Counted from the stretch's first letter, positions 21,020-31,158 are shown. The stretch is DNA of 64,000 nt from Bradyrhizobium sp. CB1717 (GCF_029714325.1 NZ_CP121666.1:8463001-8527000), one strand, 5' to 3'. Notes: generated from the letters alone by a model not told the origin. Translations and numbers: made by a program.

Positions 21020-21456
21020 GTCTCCTCCAGGTCATCAGAGGCGCCGCTCTCTCCGTTCCCTCCCCCCTTGCGGGGGAGGGTCAGGGAGGGGGGTGCTCCG
21101 AGCTCCGCTGCCTGAAGGATGGCGAGAGCCACTCCCTCCAGGTTCTTCATCACATCGTCATTGGTGAAGCGCAACACCCGATAGCCGCGGGAGGCGAACC
21201 ACTCCTCGCGGATCTCGTCGTGGCGGATGCGCTCTGCGAAATCGTGACTTTCGCCATCAACCTCGATAACGAGCTTGCAGGAATGGGCTACAAAATCGGC
21301 GATGTAGTTGCCCATTGGAGCTTGCCGACTAAAGCCGAGGCGAGCCAAACGGTGGGCTTTGAGATGACGCCAGAGCAGCGTCTCCGCACGCGTCATCACG
21401 CGCCGCAATTGCCGGGCGCGAGTTCTTTGAAACTGAGAGACCTCGTCGTGTGGCAT
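21016..21456 (-). CDS. DUF559 protein (Vsr-like endonuclease fold)
   Basis: 146-aa protein. The DUF559 core is complete: MTRAETLLWRHLKAHRLARL, GFSRQAPMGNYIADF, KLVIEVDGESHD, GYRVLRFTNDDV. The acidic residues of AE, ADF and IEVDG match the PD-(D/E)XK/Vsr nuclease fold; the biochemical role of the family is not established. ATG 21456 directly abuts the inverted repeat, whose G-rich strand supplies the ribosome site; a longer reading to 21537 only translates the repeat. The 3' end runs through the other repeat copy, which encodes the tail PPSLTLPRKGGG. The gene is thus bounded exactly by the repeats and inserted between ureB and the hydrolase gene. Confidence 0.85.
   Translation of the reverse strand: MPHDEVSQFQRTRARQLRRVMTRAETLLWRHLKAHRLARLGFSRQAPMGNYIADFVAHSCKLVIEVDGESHDFAERIRHDEIREEWFASRGYRVLRFTNDDVMKNLEGVALAILQAAELGAPPSLTLPRKGGGNGESGASDDLEET
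21058..21094. repeat. 37-bp inverted repeat, left copy, bracketing the DUF559 gene
   Basis: CCCTCCCCCCTTGCGGGGGA and the following 17 bp. It matches the reverse complement of 21457-21493 at 35 of 37 positions. Each copy is itself partly palindromic (CCCTCCCCC around TTGC). It is translated as the C-terminal tail of the DUF559 protein. Confidence 0.9.
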
Positions 21457-21493
21457 ACCCCCCTCCCCAACCCTCCCCCGCAAGGGGGGAGGG
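21457..21493. repeat. 37-bp inverted repeat, right copy, bracketing the DUF559 gene
   Basis: Inverted partner of 21058-21094 (35/37 identical). It ends one base before the DUF559 ATG and provides a GGGGAGG ribosome site for it. About 55 bp separate it from the end of ureB. Confidence 0.9.
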
Positions 21494-21548
21494 AGCGAGA
21501 CAGTTGCGCTCACCTCACTGTGGACCACCACTCTCATCTCGGCTTACG

Positions 21549-21854
21549 TCACAGCTTGCCCTGTACCTCGCCACGGAAACCGTAAATCATCTTCCTGCCA
21601 GCCACCGCGACGAGCTGGACGTCGCGGGTCTGGCCGGGCTCGAAGCGGACGGCGGTGCCGGCGGCGATGTCGAGGCGCATGCCGCGCGATTTCTTGCGAT
21701 CGAACTTCAGCGCGGGGTTGGTCTCGAAGAAATGGTAGTGCGAGCCGACCTGGATCGGCCGGTCACCGGTGTTGGCGACCGTCAGCGTCACCGTCTTGCG
21801 GCCGGCATTGAGCTCGATCTCGCCGTCCTGGATGAAGAGTTCGCCGGGGATCAT
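21549..21854 (-). CDS. ureB: Urease subunit beta
   Basis: 101-aa structural subunit of urease ([53 protein letters not shown]). ATG 21854 is chosen: AGGAG lies 8 bp before it and it gives the canonical MIPGE start; it follows the ureA stop by 10 bp. UreA, UreB and UreC assemble as a trimer of heterotrimers. Confidence 0.97.
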   Translation of the reverse strand: MIPGELFIQDGEIELNAGRKTVTLTVANTGDRPIQVGSHYHFFETNPALKFDRKKSRGMRLDIAAGTAVRFEPGQTRDVQLVAVAGRKMIYGFRGEVQGKL

Positions 21855-21864
21855 GCTCTCGCTC

Positions 21865-22167
21865 CTACCTGATCGGGTCATGCACGGTGACGAGCTTGGT
21901 GCCGTCGGGAAAGGTCGCCTCGACCTGGATGTCGTGGATCATCTCGGGGATGCCCGGCATCACCTGGTCGCGGGTCAGGACCTGCGCACCGGATTGCATC
22001 AGCTCGGCGACGGTGCGGCCGTCGCGCGCGCCTTCGAGAATGAAATCGGAGATGATCGCGATCGCCTCGGGATGGTTGAGCTTGACGCCGCGGTCCAGCC
22101 TGCGGCGCGCCACGATCGCCGCCATCGAGATCAGAAGCTTGTCCTTTTCGCGGGGAGACAGGTTCAT
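21865..22167 (-). CDS. ureA: Urease subunit gamma
   Basis: 100-aa structural subunit with the canonical start [17 protein letters not shown], the [14 protein letters not shown] segment and the end VTVHDPIR. It lies between ureD and ureB on the same strand with short spacers. Confidence 0.98.
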   Translation of the reverse strand: MNLSPREKDKLLISMAAIVARRRLDRGVKLNHPEAIAIISDFILEGARDGRTVAELMQSGAQVLTRDQVMPGIPEMIHDIQVEATFPDGTKLVTVHDPIR

Positions 22168-22207
22168 GCGAAATCTCTTCCGTTCAACACGTCAATTCAG
22201 CCAGTCA

Positions 22208-23038
<831 letters not shown>

Positions 23039-23073
23039 CCGTCTCCCCAGCCGGTCGCGGCAGGAATTTTGGC

Positions 23074-23769
23074 TTACAGCGCCATCTGGCGGCTGATTTC
23101 GCCGGGATCGAGGTTGGAGCGGTCGCAGGTGAATTTCACCGCGCCGCGATCCATCACCGCGAAACTGTCGCCGAGTTCGCAGGCAAAGTCGAGATATTGT
23201 TCGACCAGCACGATGGCGATGTTGCCGAGGTTGCGCAGGTACGAGATGGCGCGGCCGATGTCCTTGATGATCGAGGGCTGGATGCCCTCGGTCGGCTCGT
23301 CGAGCAGGAGCAGTTTTGGCCGCATCACCAGCGCGCGGCCAATCGCGAGCTGCTGCTGCTGGCCGCCGGAGAGGTCGCCGCCGCGCCGGCCGAGCATGGA
23401 TTGCAGCACCGGAAACAGCGAGAACACGTCGTCCGGAATGTGCTTGTCCTCGCGCTTGAGCGGGCCGAAGCCGGTCTTGAGGTTCTCCTCGACCGTCAGC
23501 AGCGGGAATATCTCGCGGCCCTGCGGCACGAAGCCGATGCCCTTGCGCGCCCGCTCATAGGGCTTGAGGCCCGCGATGTCGTTGCCGTCGAACACGATCG
23601 CGCCCGAAGAGATGGGATATTGCCCGACCATGGCGCGCAGCAGCGAGGTCTTGCCGACGCCGTTGCGCCCGAGCACGCAAGTCACCTTGCCGGGCTCGGC
23701 CGAGATCGAAACGCCGCGCAGCGCCTGCGCCGCGCCGTAGAACAGGTTGATGTCCTTGACCTCAAGCAT
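23074..23769 (-). CDS. urtE: Urea ABC transporter ATP-binding protein UrtE
   Basis: 231-aa ATPase of the LivF type. Walker A GRNGVGKTSL (34-43), signature LSGGQQQQLAI, Walker B LLLLDEPTEGIQPS and the switch His replaced by VLVEQYLDF as in this family. It works with UrtD to energise urea uptake. It is 3 bp from urtD and followed by ureD, which fixes the substrate as urea. Confidence 0.95.
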   Translation of the reverse strand: MLEVKDINLFYGAAQALRGVSISAEPGKVTCVLGRNGVGKTSLLRAMVGQYPISSGAIVFDGNDIAGLKPYERARKGIGFVPQGREIFPLLTVEENLKTGFGPLKREDKHIPDDVFSLFPVLQSMLGRRGGDLSGGQQQQLAIGRALVMRPKLLLLDEPTEGIQPSIIKDIGRAISYLRNLGNIAIVLVEQYLDFACELGDSFAVMDRGAVKFTCDRSNLDPGEISRQMAL

Positions 23770-23772
23770 CGC

Positions 23773-24534
23773 TCAGCGTCCCAGATAGACTTCGATGACC
23801 CGCTCGTTGGACGAGACCTGGTCGATGGTACCTTCCGCGAGCACCGTACCTTCATGCAGGCAGGTGACCTTGACGCCGAGCTCGCGCACGAACGTCATGT
23901 CGTGCTCGACCACCATGACGGTGTGGGTCTTGTTGATTTCTTTCAAGAGCTCGGCGGTGAGATGCGTCTCGACGTCGGTCATACCCGCGACGGGCTCGTC
24001 GACCAGCAGCAGCTTCGGATCCTGCGCCAGCAGCATGCCGATCTCGAGCCATTGTTTCTGGCCATGGCTGAGACTGCCGGCGAGACGGTTGCGGGCTTCG
24101 GTGAGGCGGATCGTCTCCAGCACCTTGTCGATACGCTCGGACTCCGCCTTGCTGCCGCGCCAGAACAGCGTGCCGCGGACCGAGTGGTCGACATTGAGCG
24201 CAAGCAGGAGATTGTCCTGCACGGTCTGGCTCTCGAACACCGTCGGTTTCTGGAATTTGCGGCCGATGCCGAGCTCGGCGATGCGGGTCTCGTCCAGCCG
24301 CGTCAGGTCGGTGACGCCGTCGAACAGAACGGTGCCCTCGTCGGGCTTGGTCTTGCCGGTGATGATGTCCATCATCGTGGTCTTGCCGGCGCCGTTCGGA
24401 CCGATGATGGCGCGCATCTCGCCGGGCTCGAGCGTCAGCGACAAATTGTTGATGGCGTGGAAGCCGTCGAACGAGACGTGCACGCCGTCCAGGTAGAGCA
24501 TCGCGGAAGTCGCACGGGTGTCCATGACGTTCAT
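23773..24534 (-). CDS. urtD: Urea ABC transporter ATP-binding protein UrtD
   Basis: 253-aa ATPase of the LivG type. Walker A GPNGAGKTTM, Q-loop KFQKPTVFESQTV, signature SLSHGQKQWLEIG (a SHGQ variant typical of UrtD) and Walker B LLLVDEPVAGMTD, with VVEHD. The start codon is 6 bp after the urtC stop. Confidence 0.96.
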   Translation of the reverse strand: MNVMDTRATSAMLYLDGVHVSFDGFHAINNLSLTLEPGEMRAIIGPNGAGKTTMMDIITGKTKPDEGTVLFDGVTDLTRLDETRIAELGIGRKFQKPTVFESQTVQDNLLLALNVDHSVRGTLFWRGSKAESERIDKVLETIRLTEARNRLAGSLSHGQKQWLEIGMLLAQDPKLLLVDEPVAGMTDVETHLTAELLKEINKTHTVMVVEHDMTFVRELGVKVTCLHEGTVLAEGTIDQVSSNERVIEVYLGR

Positions 24535-24540
24535 GACCGC

Positions 24541-25710
24541 TTACTCCGCCATCTTGGGTTCGGTGACGCCGTCTTCGGCCGCGGCGCTCGCAACGGCTGC
24601 CGCGGCGCGTTTTTCCTTCGACTGATCCCACCAGGCGTTGAAGGTGCCGACGATGCCCTTGGGCAGCAGCAGCGTCACCAGGATGAACAGCGCTCCCAGC
24701 ATGAACAGCCAGTACGGCGCCAGCATGCCCGAGGTGAAGAACGTCTTGGCGTAGTTGACGACGACGGCACCGAGCGCGGCGCCGACCAGCGTGCCGCGGC
24801 CGCCGACCGCGACCCAGATCACCGCCTCGATCGAATTGCCCGGCGCGAACTCGGACGGGTTGATGATGCCGACCTGCGGCACGTAGAGCGCGCCGGCAAC
24901 GCCGGCCATGCAGGCCGACACTGTGAACACGAACAGCTTGTAGGATTCGACGCGGTAACCGAGGAAGCGCGTCCGCGATTCCGCATCACGCACGGCGATC
25001 AGCACCTTGCCGAGCTTGGACGAGACGATGGCGCGGCAGATCAGGAAACCGATGATCAGCGCCAGGCAGCTCAGCGCGAACAACGCGGCGCGCGTCCCCT
25101 CCGCCTGCACGTTGAAGCCCAGGATGTCCTTGAAGTCGGTCAGGCCGTTGTTGCCGCCGAAGCCGAAATCGTTGCGGAAGAAGGCGAGCAGCAGCGCGTA
25201 GGTCATTGCCTGCGTGATGATCGACAGATAGACGCCGGTGACGCGGGAACGGAAGGCGAGCCAGCCGAAGCAGAAGGCAAGCAGGCCGGGCACGACCAGC
25301 ACCATCAGCGCGGCAAACCAGAACATGTCGAAGCCGTACCAGTACCACGGCAGCTTCTGCCAGTTCAGGAACACCATGAAGTCGGGCAGGATCGGATTGC
25401 CGTAGACGCCGCGGGTGCCGATCTGCCGCATCAGGTACATGCCCATCGCGTAGCCGCCGAGCGCGAAAAAGGCGCCGTGGCCGAGCGAGAGGATGCCGCA
25501 ATAGCCCCAGATCAGGTCGATCGAAAGCGCCAGGATGGCGTAGCAGACATACTTGCCCCAGAGCGCGACGAGATAGGTCGGCACCTGCAGGAATGAGCCC
25601 GCGGGCAGCAGCAGGTTGGACAGCGGAATCAGCACGCCCAGCGCAGCGGCAACCAGCAGGAAGATCGTCGCGCCGCGGTCCAGCGATCGCGTCAGCATGT
25701 GAGGGGTCAT
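24541..25710 (-). CDS. urtC: Urea ABC transporter permease UrtC
   Basis: 389-aa LivM-type permease with about nine to ten helices; typical pieces are GYCGILSLGHGAFFALGGYA and VAVGGRGTLVGAALGAVVVN. The large loop around residues 90-115 (ILPDFMVFLNWQKLPWYW) is characteristic of UrtC. The ATG overlaps the urtB stop (ATGA). Confidence 0.96.
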   Translation of the reverse strand: MTPHMLTRSLDRGATIFLLVAAALGVLIPLSNLLLPAGSFLQVPTYLVALWGKYVCYAILALSIDLIWGYCGILSLGHGAFFALGGYAMGMYLMRQIGTRGVYGNPILPDFMVFLNWQKLPWYWYGFDMFWFAALMVLVVPGLLAFCFGWLAFRSRVTGVYLSIITQAMTYALLLAFFRNDFGFGGNNGLTDFKDILGFNVQAEGTRAALFALSCLALIIGFLICRAIVSSKLGKVLIAVRDAESRTRFLGYRVESYKLFVFTVSACMAGVAGALYVPQVGIINPSEFAPGNSIEAVIWVAVGGRGTLVGAALGAVVVNYAKTFFTSGMLAPYWLFMLGALFILVTLLLPKGIVGTFNAWWDQSKEKRAAAAVASAAAEDGVTEPKMAE

Positions 25711-27314
25711 GCTTCCACCGCACGGCCCTTGAGCGCGAACAGGCCGCGCGGCCGCTTTTGAATGAACAGGATGATGAGAACGAGGATCGCGATCTTGCCG
25801 AGCACGGCGCCGGCGACCGGCTCCAGGAACTTGTTGGCGATGCCGAGCGTAAAGGCGCCGACCAGCGTGCCCCAGAGATTACCGACGCCGCCGAACACCA
25901 CGACCATAAAGCTGTCGATGATGTAGCTCTGGCCGAGATTGGGGCTGACATTGTCGATCTGCGACAGCGCCACGCCGGCGATGCCGGCAATGCCCGAGCC
26001 GAGACCGAAGGTCAGCGCATCGACGCGCGATGTGGCGATGCCCATCGAGGCCGCCATGCGGCGGTTCTGCGTCACCGCGCGCATTTCGAGACCGATCGCG
26101 CTGTAGCGCAGCATCGCGAGCAGGATCGCGAACACGGCCAGCGTGAAGCAGAGGATCCAGAGCCGGTTATAGGTGATGGTGATCTGGCCGAGCTCGAACG
26201 CGCCGCTCATCCAGGAGGGGTTGCCAACCTCGCGATTGGTCGGGCCGAACATGGTGCGCACCGCCTGCTGCAGCACCAGCGACAGGCCCCAGGTCGCCAG
26301 CAGCGTCTCCAGCGGACGGCCATAGAGGAAGCGGATGATGCTGCGCTCGATCAAGACGCCGATGGCGCCGGCGACGAGGAAGGCGAGCGGCACGGCGATC
26401 AGCAGCGAATAGTCGAACAGGCCGGGGTAGCGGGTGCGGATCACCTCCTGCACCACGAAGGTGGTGTAGGCCCCGATCATCACCATTTCGCCATGCGCCA
26501 TGTTGATGACGCCCATCACGCCGAAAGTGATGGCGAGCCCAATCGCGGCAAGCAGCAGCACTGAGCCGAGCGACAGGCCATACCAGGCGTTCTGCACCGT
26601 GGACCAGACCGCGAGCGAAGACTGGATCGAGCCGATCGCGCTCGCCGCAGCCTTGGTCACCGAGGCCGGCTGGTCGCCCATGCCGGTGAGCAGCGCCATC
26701 GCCTCCTGGTCGCCGCGCGCCTTGAGGGTGGCGACGGCCTCGAGCTTCTCGACCTCCGTGGCATCGGACTTGAACAGCAGGATCGCCGCGCGGGCTTCAC
26801 CGAGTGCCGTCTTGACCGACTTGTTGGTTTCCTTGGCGAGCGCGGCATCGACGGCCTCGAGCGCCGTCTCCTCGTGCGATTTGAAGACGGATTGCGCGGC
26901 CTGCAGGCGCGTTCCGACATCCGGCGACTGCAGCGTCAGGCTGCCGAGCGCGGCATCGACGCTGCGGCGCAGGCGGTTGTTGAGGCGGACCGCGCTCGCA
27001 CTGTCGGGAACGCTGGCGACGGCCTCGCCGGTCGCGGCATCGATCGACTTACCGTCGGTGCCGGTGACGTAAACCTTTTTGCTATCAGGATCGGCCATCA
27101 ACCGGCCGTCCTGGAGCGCGCTGATGATGGGAAAAGCCAGCTTGTTGCCGCTGCTGGCGATCACGCCGACCGCTTCTTCGGTGTCGGAAAAATCGTCGTT
27201 GGCGAACTTGGCGACCGCATCCTCGAACGGACCCGCAAAGGCCGGCAGTGCGAACGCAATCAGAAGCAACGAGAGCAGCAGCGAACAGAGACGGGCGGGC
27301 AATTTGGCTGGCAC
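25707..27314 (-). CDS. urtB: Urea ABC transporter permease UrtB
   Basis: 535-aa permease. The C-terminal half is a LivH-type permease (AIGLAITFGVMGVINMAHGE, then FGLGSGIAGIAGVALSQ). As in other UrtB proteins it is preceded by a signal peptide (LCSLLLSLLLIAFALPAFAG) and a periplasmic helical domain of about 230 residues with no known role. GTG 27314 is chosen because it starts the signal peptide; the frame is open to 27380. Confidence 0.94.
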   Translation of the reverse strand: MPAKLPARLCSLLLSLLLIAFALPAFAGPFEDAVAKFANDDFSDTEEAVGVIASSGNKLAFPIISALQDGRLMADPDSKKVYVTGTDGKSIDAATGEAVASVPDSASAVRLNNRLRRSVDAALGSLTLQSPDVGTRLQAAQSVFKSHEETALEAVDAALAKETNKSVKTALGEARAAILLFKSDATEVEKLEAVATLKARGDQEAMALLTGMGDQPASVTKAAASAIGSIQSSLAVWSTVQNAWYGLSLGSVLLLAAIGLAITFGVMGVINMAHGEMVMIGAYTTFVVQEVIRTRYPGLFDYSLLIAVPLAFLVAGAIGVLIERSIIRFLYGRPLETLLATWGLSLVLQQAVRTMFGPTNREVGNPSWMSGAFELGQITITYNRLWILCFTLAVFAILLAMLRYSAIGLEMRAVTQNRRMAASMGIATSRVDALTFGLGSGIAGIAGVALSQIDNVSPNLGQSYIIDSFMVVVFGGVGNLWGTLVGAFTLGIANKFLEPVAGAVLGKIAILVLIILFIQKRPRGLFALKGRAVEA

Positions 27315-27398
27315 TGTGAATGACCCCGGCAGAAATGGGTGGAGAAGGCGGCGGGATCGCCGCCCTCCCCGATCGTGCAATGGAGCGTCAGACCCGGA

Positions 27399-28727
27399 TC
27401 AGGAGCCCGAGCCGAGGCACTTGTTGGTCTTGGTGTTGAAGTTGCCGCACTTCTTGCCGACCCAGTCACCGATCAGGTCCTTGGAGCCGTCGAGCTCCTT
27501 CGACCAGGCGTCGCCCGCGACGAGGCCCGGGGTCTTCCAGACCACGTCGAACTGGCCGTTGCCCTTGATCTCGCCGATGAACACCGGCTTGGTGATGTGG
27601 TGGTTCGGCAGCATCTTCGACACGCCACCGGTCAGGTTCGGCGCCTCGATGCCGGGAAGCGCGTCGATCACCTTGTCCGGATCGGTCGACTTCACCTTCT
27701 CGACCGCCTTCACCCACATGGCGAAGCCGATCACATGCGCTTCCATCGGGTCGTTGGTCACGCGCTTCGGATTCTTGGTGTAGGTCTGCCAGTCCTTGAT
27801 GAACTTCTCGTTCGAGCCGTCCTTGGTCTTGATCGACTCGAAGTAGTTCCAGGCGGCCAGATGGCCGACCAGCGGCTTGGTGTCGATGCCGGCGAGCTCT
27901 TCCTCACCCACCGAGAACGCGACCACCGGGATGTCCTTGGCCTTGATGCCCTGGTTGCCGAGCTCCTTGTAGAAGGGAACGTTGGCGTCGCCGTTGATGG
28001 TCGAGACCACCGCGGTCTTCTTGCCGGCCGAGCCGAACTTCTTGATGTCGGCCACGATCGTCTGCCAGTCGGAGTGACCGAACGGCGTGTAGTTGATCAT
28101 GATGTCTTCCTGGGCGACACCCTTCGACTTCAGATAGGCTTCCAGGATCTTGTTGGTGGTGCGCGGATAGACGTAGTCGGTGCCCGCGAGCACCCAGCGC
28201 TTCACCTTCTCTTCCTTCATCAGATAATCGACGGCGGGAATCGCCTGCTGGTTCGGCGCCGCACCGGTGTAGAACACGTTGCGCTCGCTCTCCTCGCCCT
28301 CGTACTGCACGGGGTAGAACAGGATGTTGTTGAGCTCCTTGAACACCGGGAGCACCGACTTGCGCGACACCGAGGTCCAGCAGCCGAACACGACCGAGAC
28401 CTTGTCCTTGGTGATCAGCTCGCGCGCCTTCTCGGCGAACAGCGGCCAGTTCGAGGCGGGATCGACCACGACGGCCTCGAGCTTCTTGCCGAGCACGCCG
28501 CCCTTCTTGTTCTGCTCGTCGATCAGGAAGAGGATGGTGTCCTTCAGCGTGGTTTCGCTGATGGCCATGGTGCCGGAGAGGGAGTGAAGCACACCGACCT
28601 TGATGGTATCGTCCGCGGCCTTGGCGCCGGTCAATGAGGCCAGACCGAGCATCAGTCCGGCGGACGCGGCGAGAACGCCGCGGCGGCTAAATGACGCCGC
28701 TCTATCGCGAGTGGATTTGGTAAGCAT
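27399..28727 (-). CDS. urtA: Urea ABC transporter substrate-binding protein UrtA
   Basis: 442-aa periplasmic binding protein. ATG 28727 gives a twin-arginine-like signal (SFSRRGVLAASAGLMLGLAS...GAKA/ADD). The mature start IKVGVLHSLSGTMAISETTL and the segments SNWPLFAEKARELI and PVQYEGEESERNVFYTGAAP are diagnostic of urea/short-chain amide binding proteins. First gene of the urt-ure unit; a sigma-54 promoter match lies 76 bp upstream. Confidence 0.96.
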   Translation of the reverse strand: MLTKSTRDRAASFSRRGVLAASAGLMLGLASLTGAKAADDTIKVGVLHSLSGTMAISETTLKDTILFLIDEQNKKGGVLGKKLEAVVVDPASNWPLFAEKARELITKDKVSVVFGCWTSVSRKSVLPVFKELNNILFYPVQYEGEESERNVFYTGAAPNQQAIPAVDYLMKEEKVKRWVLAGTDYVYPRTTNKILEAYLKSKGVAQEDIMINYTPFGHSDWQTIVADIKKFGSAGKKTAVVSTINGDANVPFYKELGNQGIKAKDIPVVAFSVGEEELAGIDTKPLVGHLAAWNYFESIKTKDGSNEKFIKDWQTYTKNPKRVTNDPMEAHVIGFAMWVKAVEKVKSTDPDKVIDALPGIEAPNLTGGVSKMLPNHHITKPVFIGEIKGNGQFDVVWKTPGLVAGDAWSKELDGSKDLIGDWVGKKCGNFNTKTNKCLGSGS

Positions 28728-28802
28728 TTGTGTATCATCTCCCTGACGCAGACGTGAAAAGACGCTGCGAAACGGCCCCACGGCCGCCTGCGATTAATGG
28801 AA

Positions 28803-28819
28803 TCGCAAGAACCATGCCA
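28803..28819 (-). promoter_or_regulatory. Candidate sigma-54 promoter of urtA
   Basis: The minus strand reads TGGCAT-GGTTC-TTGCGA against the consensus TGGCAC-N5-TTGCW; the invariant GG (28818-28817) and GC (28806-28805) are correctly spaced. Predicted transcription start is near 28793, about 65 bp before the urtA ATG. A weak NtrC-like half site (TGCACC, 28994-28999) lies about 175 bp upstream. Confidence 0.7.
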
Positions 28820-29233
28820 TGGGCTGAACACGCGGTAACGCGTTGGTTTTGTTTAGAAATTCTGCAGAAAACAAAGTTTCGCCGCAGTCAAATTGCTTAA
28901 AACTTGGGCGAACAAAATGTATGCTAATGCGGCAGACAGTTCATTTTCTGAGCAAAATGGCGCTTCTGTCTAAATTTCCGGCATAACTATTTCTGCACCG
29001 CAACCGCGGTTTGGGGCGGACTTGCCTTGAAAGCGCCCCCTCGATGTTCCATATAAACGGTCGAGACCTCTTGCGAATCAAGGGGTCGTAGCGAGCCGCG
29101 TGTTCTTAAGCCCCCTCCGGGCCTCTGGCTTGCCCCATATCATCCAAGCCATCCGACACCCCAAACACGCAGGTGTCTTCTCGACACCCTTTTGCGCGCG
29201 CCGCGCTGAATGCGCCGGGCGCCCGCTTTTGAC
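28820..29233. other. Divergent intergenic region urtA / RNA helicase
   Basis: No gene seen. The part at 28840-28990 is clearly AT-richer than the window and would suit IHF or activator binding for the sigma-54 promoter. The part at 29000-29233 is the promoter and probably a leader of the helicase gene; I see no ribosome site near either possible helicase start. Confidence 0.45.
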
Positions 29234-30799
29234 ATGGAAAGAACCCATCTTTTGACTTCGTTTCAGGACTTCGGCCTCGCCGAACCCATCGCGCGCGCTC
29301 TTCGTGAAGAGAATTACGTCACCCCAACCCCGATCCAGGCCCAGACCATCCCGCTGGCGCTGACCGGCCGCGACGTCGTCGGCATCGCCCAGACCGGCAC
29401 CGGCAAGACCGCGTCCTTCGCGCTGCCGATCCTGCACCGCCTGCTGGAGAACCGCATCAAGCCGCAGCCCAAGACCGCCCGCGTTCTGGTGCTGTCGCCG
29501 ACCCGCGAGCTTTCGGGGCAGATCCTCGACAGCTTCAACGCCTATGGCCGCCACATCCGCCTGTCCTCGACGCTCGCCATCGGCGGCGTTCCGATGGGCC
29601 GCCAGGTCCGCGCCCTGATGCAGGGTGTCGACGTGCTGGTCGCCACGCCCGGCCGCCTGCTCGACCTCGTGCAGAGCAACGGGCTGAAGCTCTCGAGCGT
29701 CGAGTTCCTCGTGCTCGACGAGGCCGATCGCATGCTCGACATGGGCTTCATCAACGACATCCGCAAAATCGTCGCCAAGCTGCCGATCAAGCGGCAGACG
29801 CTGTTCTTCTCGGCCACCATGCCGAAGGACATCGCCGAGCTCGCAGACTCCATGCTGCGCGATCCCGCCCGCGTCGCGGTGACCCCGGTCTCCTCGACCG
29901 CCGAGCGGATCAACCAGCGCATCCTGCAGGTCGACTTCTCGGCCAAGCCCGCCTTCCTGACCAAGCTGCTGAAGGACGAGCCGATCAACCGTGCGCTGGT
30001 CTTCACCCGCACCAAGCACGGTGCCGACAAGGTCGTGAAGACACTCGAAAAGGCCGGCATCCCCGCCAGCGCCATCCACGGCAACAAGTCGCAGAACCAT
30101 CGCGAGCGCACACTGGCACAGTTCCGGTCCGGTGAAATCCGCACGCTGGTCGCCACCGACATCGCCGCCCGCGGCATCGACGTTGACGGCATCACCCACG
30201 TCATCAATTTCGACCTGCCCAACGTGCCCGAGACCTATGTGCACCGCATCGGTCGCACCGCGCGCGCCGGGGCCGACGGCACCGCGATCTCGCTGGTCGC
30301 CGGCGGCGAGGAGCTCAGCTACCTCCGCGACATCGAGCGGCTGATCAAGGTGGCGCTGCCGCGCGAAGACCTCCGTACCGATGCCGGCCGCCGCGATGCG
30401 GGTCCTCCCGCGCCGCAGCAACGACAGGGCCGCGGAGGCCGTCCGGGCCAGCGTCCGCAAGGCGCACGGCACGGTGACGGACGTCGCGCCGACGAAAGGC
30501 ATGGCGACGGACGTCACCATAGCGCCGGCAAGCAGGGCGACGGACGCCCCGGTGAAGGCCGGCACGGCGGCGACGCGCGGCATGTCGACGGACGATTCAA
30601 CGACGGCCAGAACGCCTCGAAGGGGTCTCGCCGCCGCCGTCGCTCCGGTGCTAATAAGCTGGGACATTCGCAAACCGATCGGTCGGAACAGCGTCCCGCG
30701 CATAGCGCCGGCAAGCCTGATGGGATACAAGGCGTGGCCTTTCTGCGCCGTGAGAGTCGGCCGAACGGCCAATCGACCCGCAAACCCTATTCGCACTAG
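29234..30799 (+). CDS. rhlE: DEAD-box RNA helicase, RhlE type
   Basis: 521-aa ATP-dependent RNA helicase. Motifs in order: Q-motif F-x-DFGL ... [20 protein letters not shown], Ia PTRELS, Ib TPGRL, II DEAD ([13 protein letters not shown]), [42 protein letters not shown]. After residue about 385 comes a low-complexity basic tail with Gly/Arg runs and HGDGR-like repeats, probably an RNA-binding tail. ATG 29234 is chosen as closest to the conserved core; ATG 29210 would add eight residues. It is followed 23 bp later by infA. Confidence 0.95.
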   Translation: MERTHLLTSFQDFGLAEPIARALREENYVTPTPIQAQTIPLALTGRDVVGIAQTGTGKTASFALPILHRLLENRIKPQPKTARVLVLSPTRELSGQILDSFNAYGRHIRLSSTLAIGGVPMGRQVRALMQGVDVLVATPGRLLDLVQSNGLKLSSVEFLVLDEADRMLDMGFINDIRKIVAKLPIKRQTLFFSATMPKDIAELADSMLRDPARVAVTPVSSTAERINQRILQVDFSAKPAFLTKLLKDEPINRALVFTRTKHGADKVVKTLEKAGIPASAIHGNKSQNHRERTLAQFRSGEIRTLVATDIAARGIDVDGITHVINFDLPNVPETYVHRIGRTARAGADGTAISLVAGGEELSYLRDIERLIKVALPREDLRTDAGRRDAGPPAPQQRQGRGGRPGQRPQGARHGDGRRADERHGDGRHHSAGKQGDGRPGEGRHGGDARHVDGRFNDGQNASKGSRRRRRSGANKLGHSQTDRSEQRPAHSAGKPDGIQGVAFLRRESRPNGQSTRKPYSH

Positions 30800-30822
30800 C
30801 CGTCCACGACCTGGAGATATCA

Positions 30823-31110
30823 ATGGCTAAGGAAGAGCTGATCCAGTTCGAAGGACTGGTCACCGAAATCCTCCCCGACGCCCGCTACCGCGTGCAACTC
30901 GACGCCGGACACGAGATCGTCGCCTACACCGCCGGCAAGATGAAGAAGAACCGCATCAAGACGCTCGCGGGCGACCGCGTGACGGTGGAGATGTCGCCTT
31001 ATGACCTCGAGAAGGGCCGGCTGATTTTCCGCCACAAGGACGAGCGTCCCGCAACCGCTGGCGGACCGCCGCGCCCCGGTCAACGCGGTGGCCAGTTCCG
31101 CCGTCGTTGA
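30823..31110 (+). CDS. infA: Translation initiation factor IF-1 with C-terminal extension
   Basis: 95-aa S1/OB-fold factor that binds the 30S A site. The core is typical ([20 protein letters not shown], then [20 protein letters not shown]). Standard IF-1 is about 72 aa; here about 22 extra residues follow ([20 protein letters not shown], ending RRR), a basic Gly/Arg tail. GGAGA precedes the ATG. It is in a group with an RNA helicase and CspA. Confidence 0.95.
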   Translation: MAKEELIQFEGLVTEILPDARYRVQLDAGHEIVAYTAGKMKKNRIKTLAGDRVTVEMSPYDLEKGRLIFRHKDERPATAGGPPRPGQRGGQFRRR

Positions 31111-31158
31111 TCCGCTTCCAGCGCATCGATACGGAAGTAAAATTCTGACCTGTATGCT

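Noticed and set aside
21494..21537. Longer DUF559 start at 21537
   Set aside because: The extra 27 codons only translate the inverted repeat and DNA beyond it; ATG 21456 abuts a good ribosome site.
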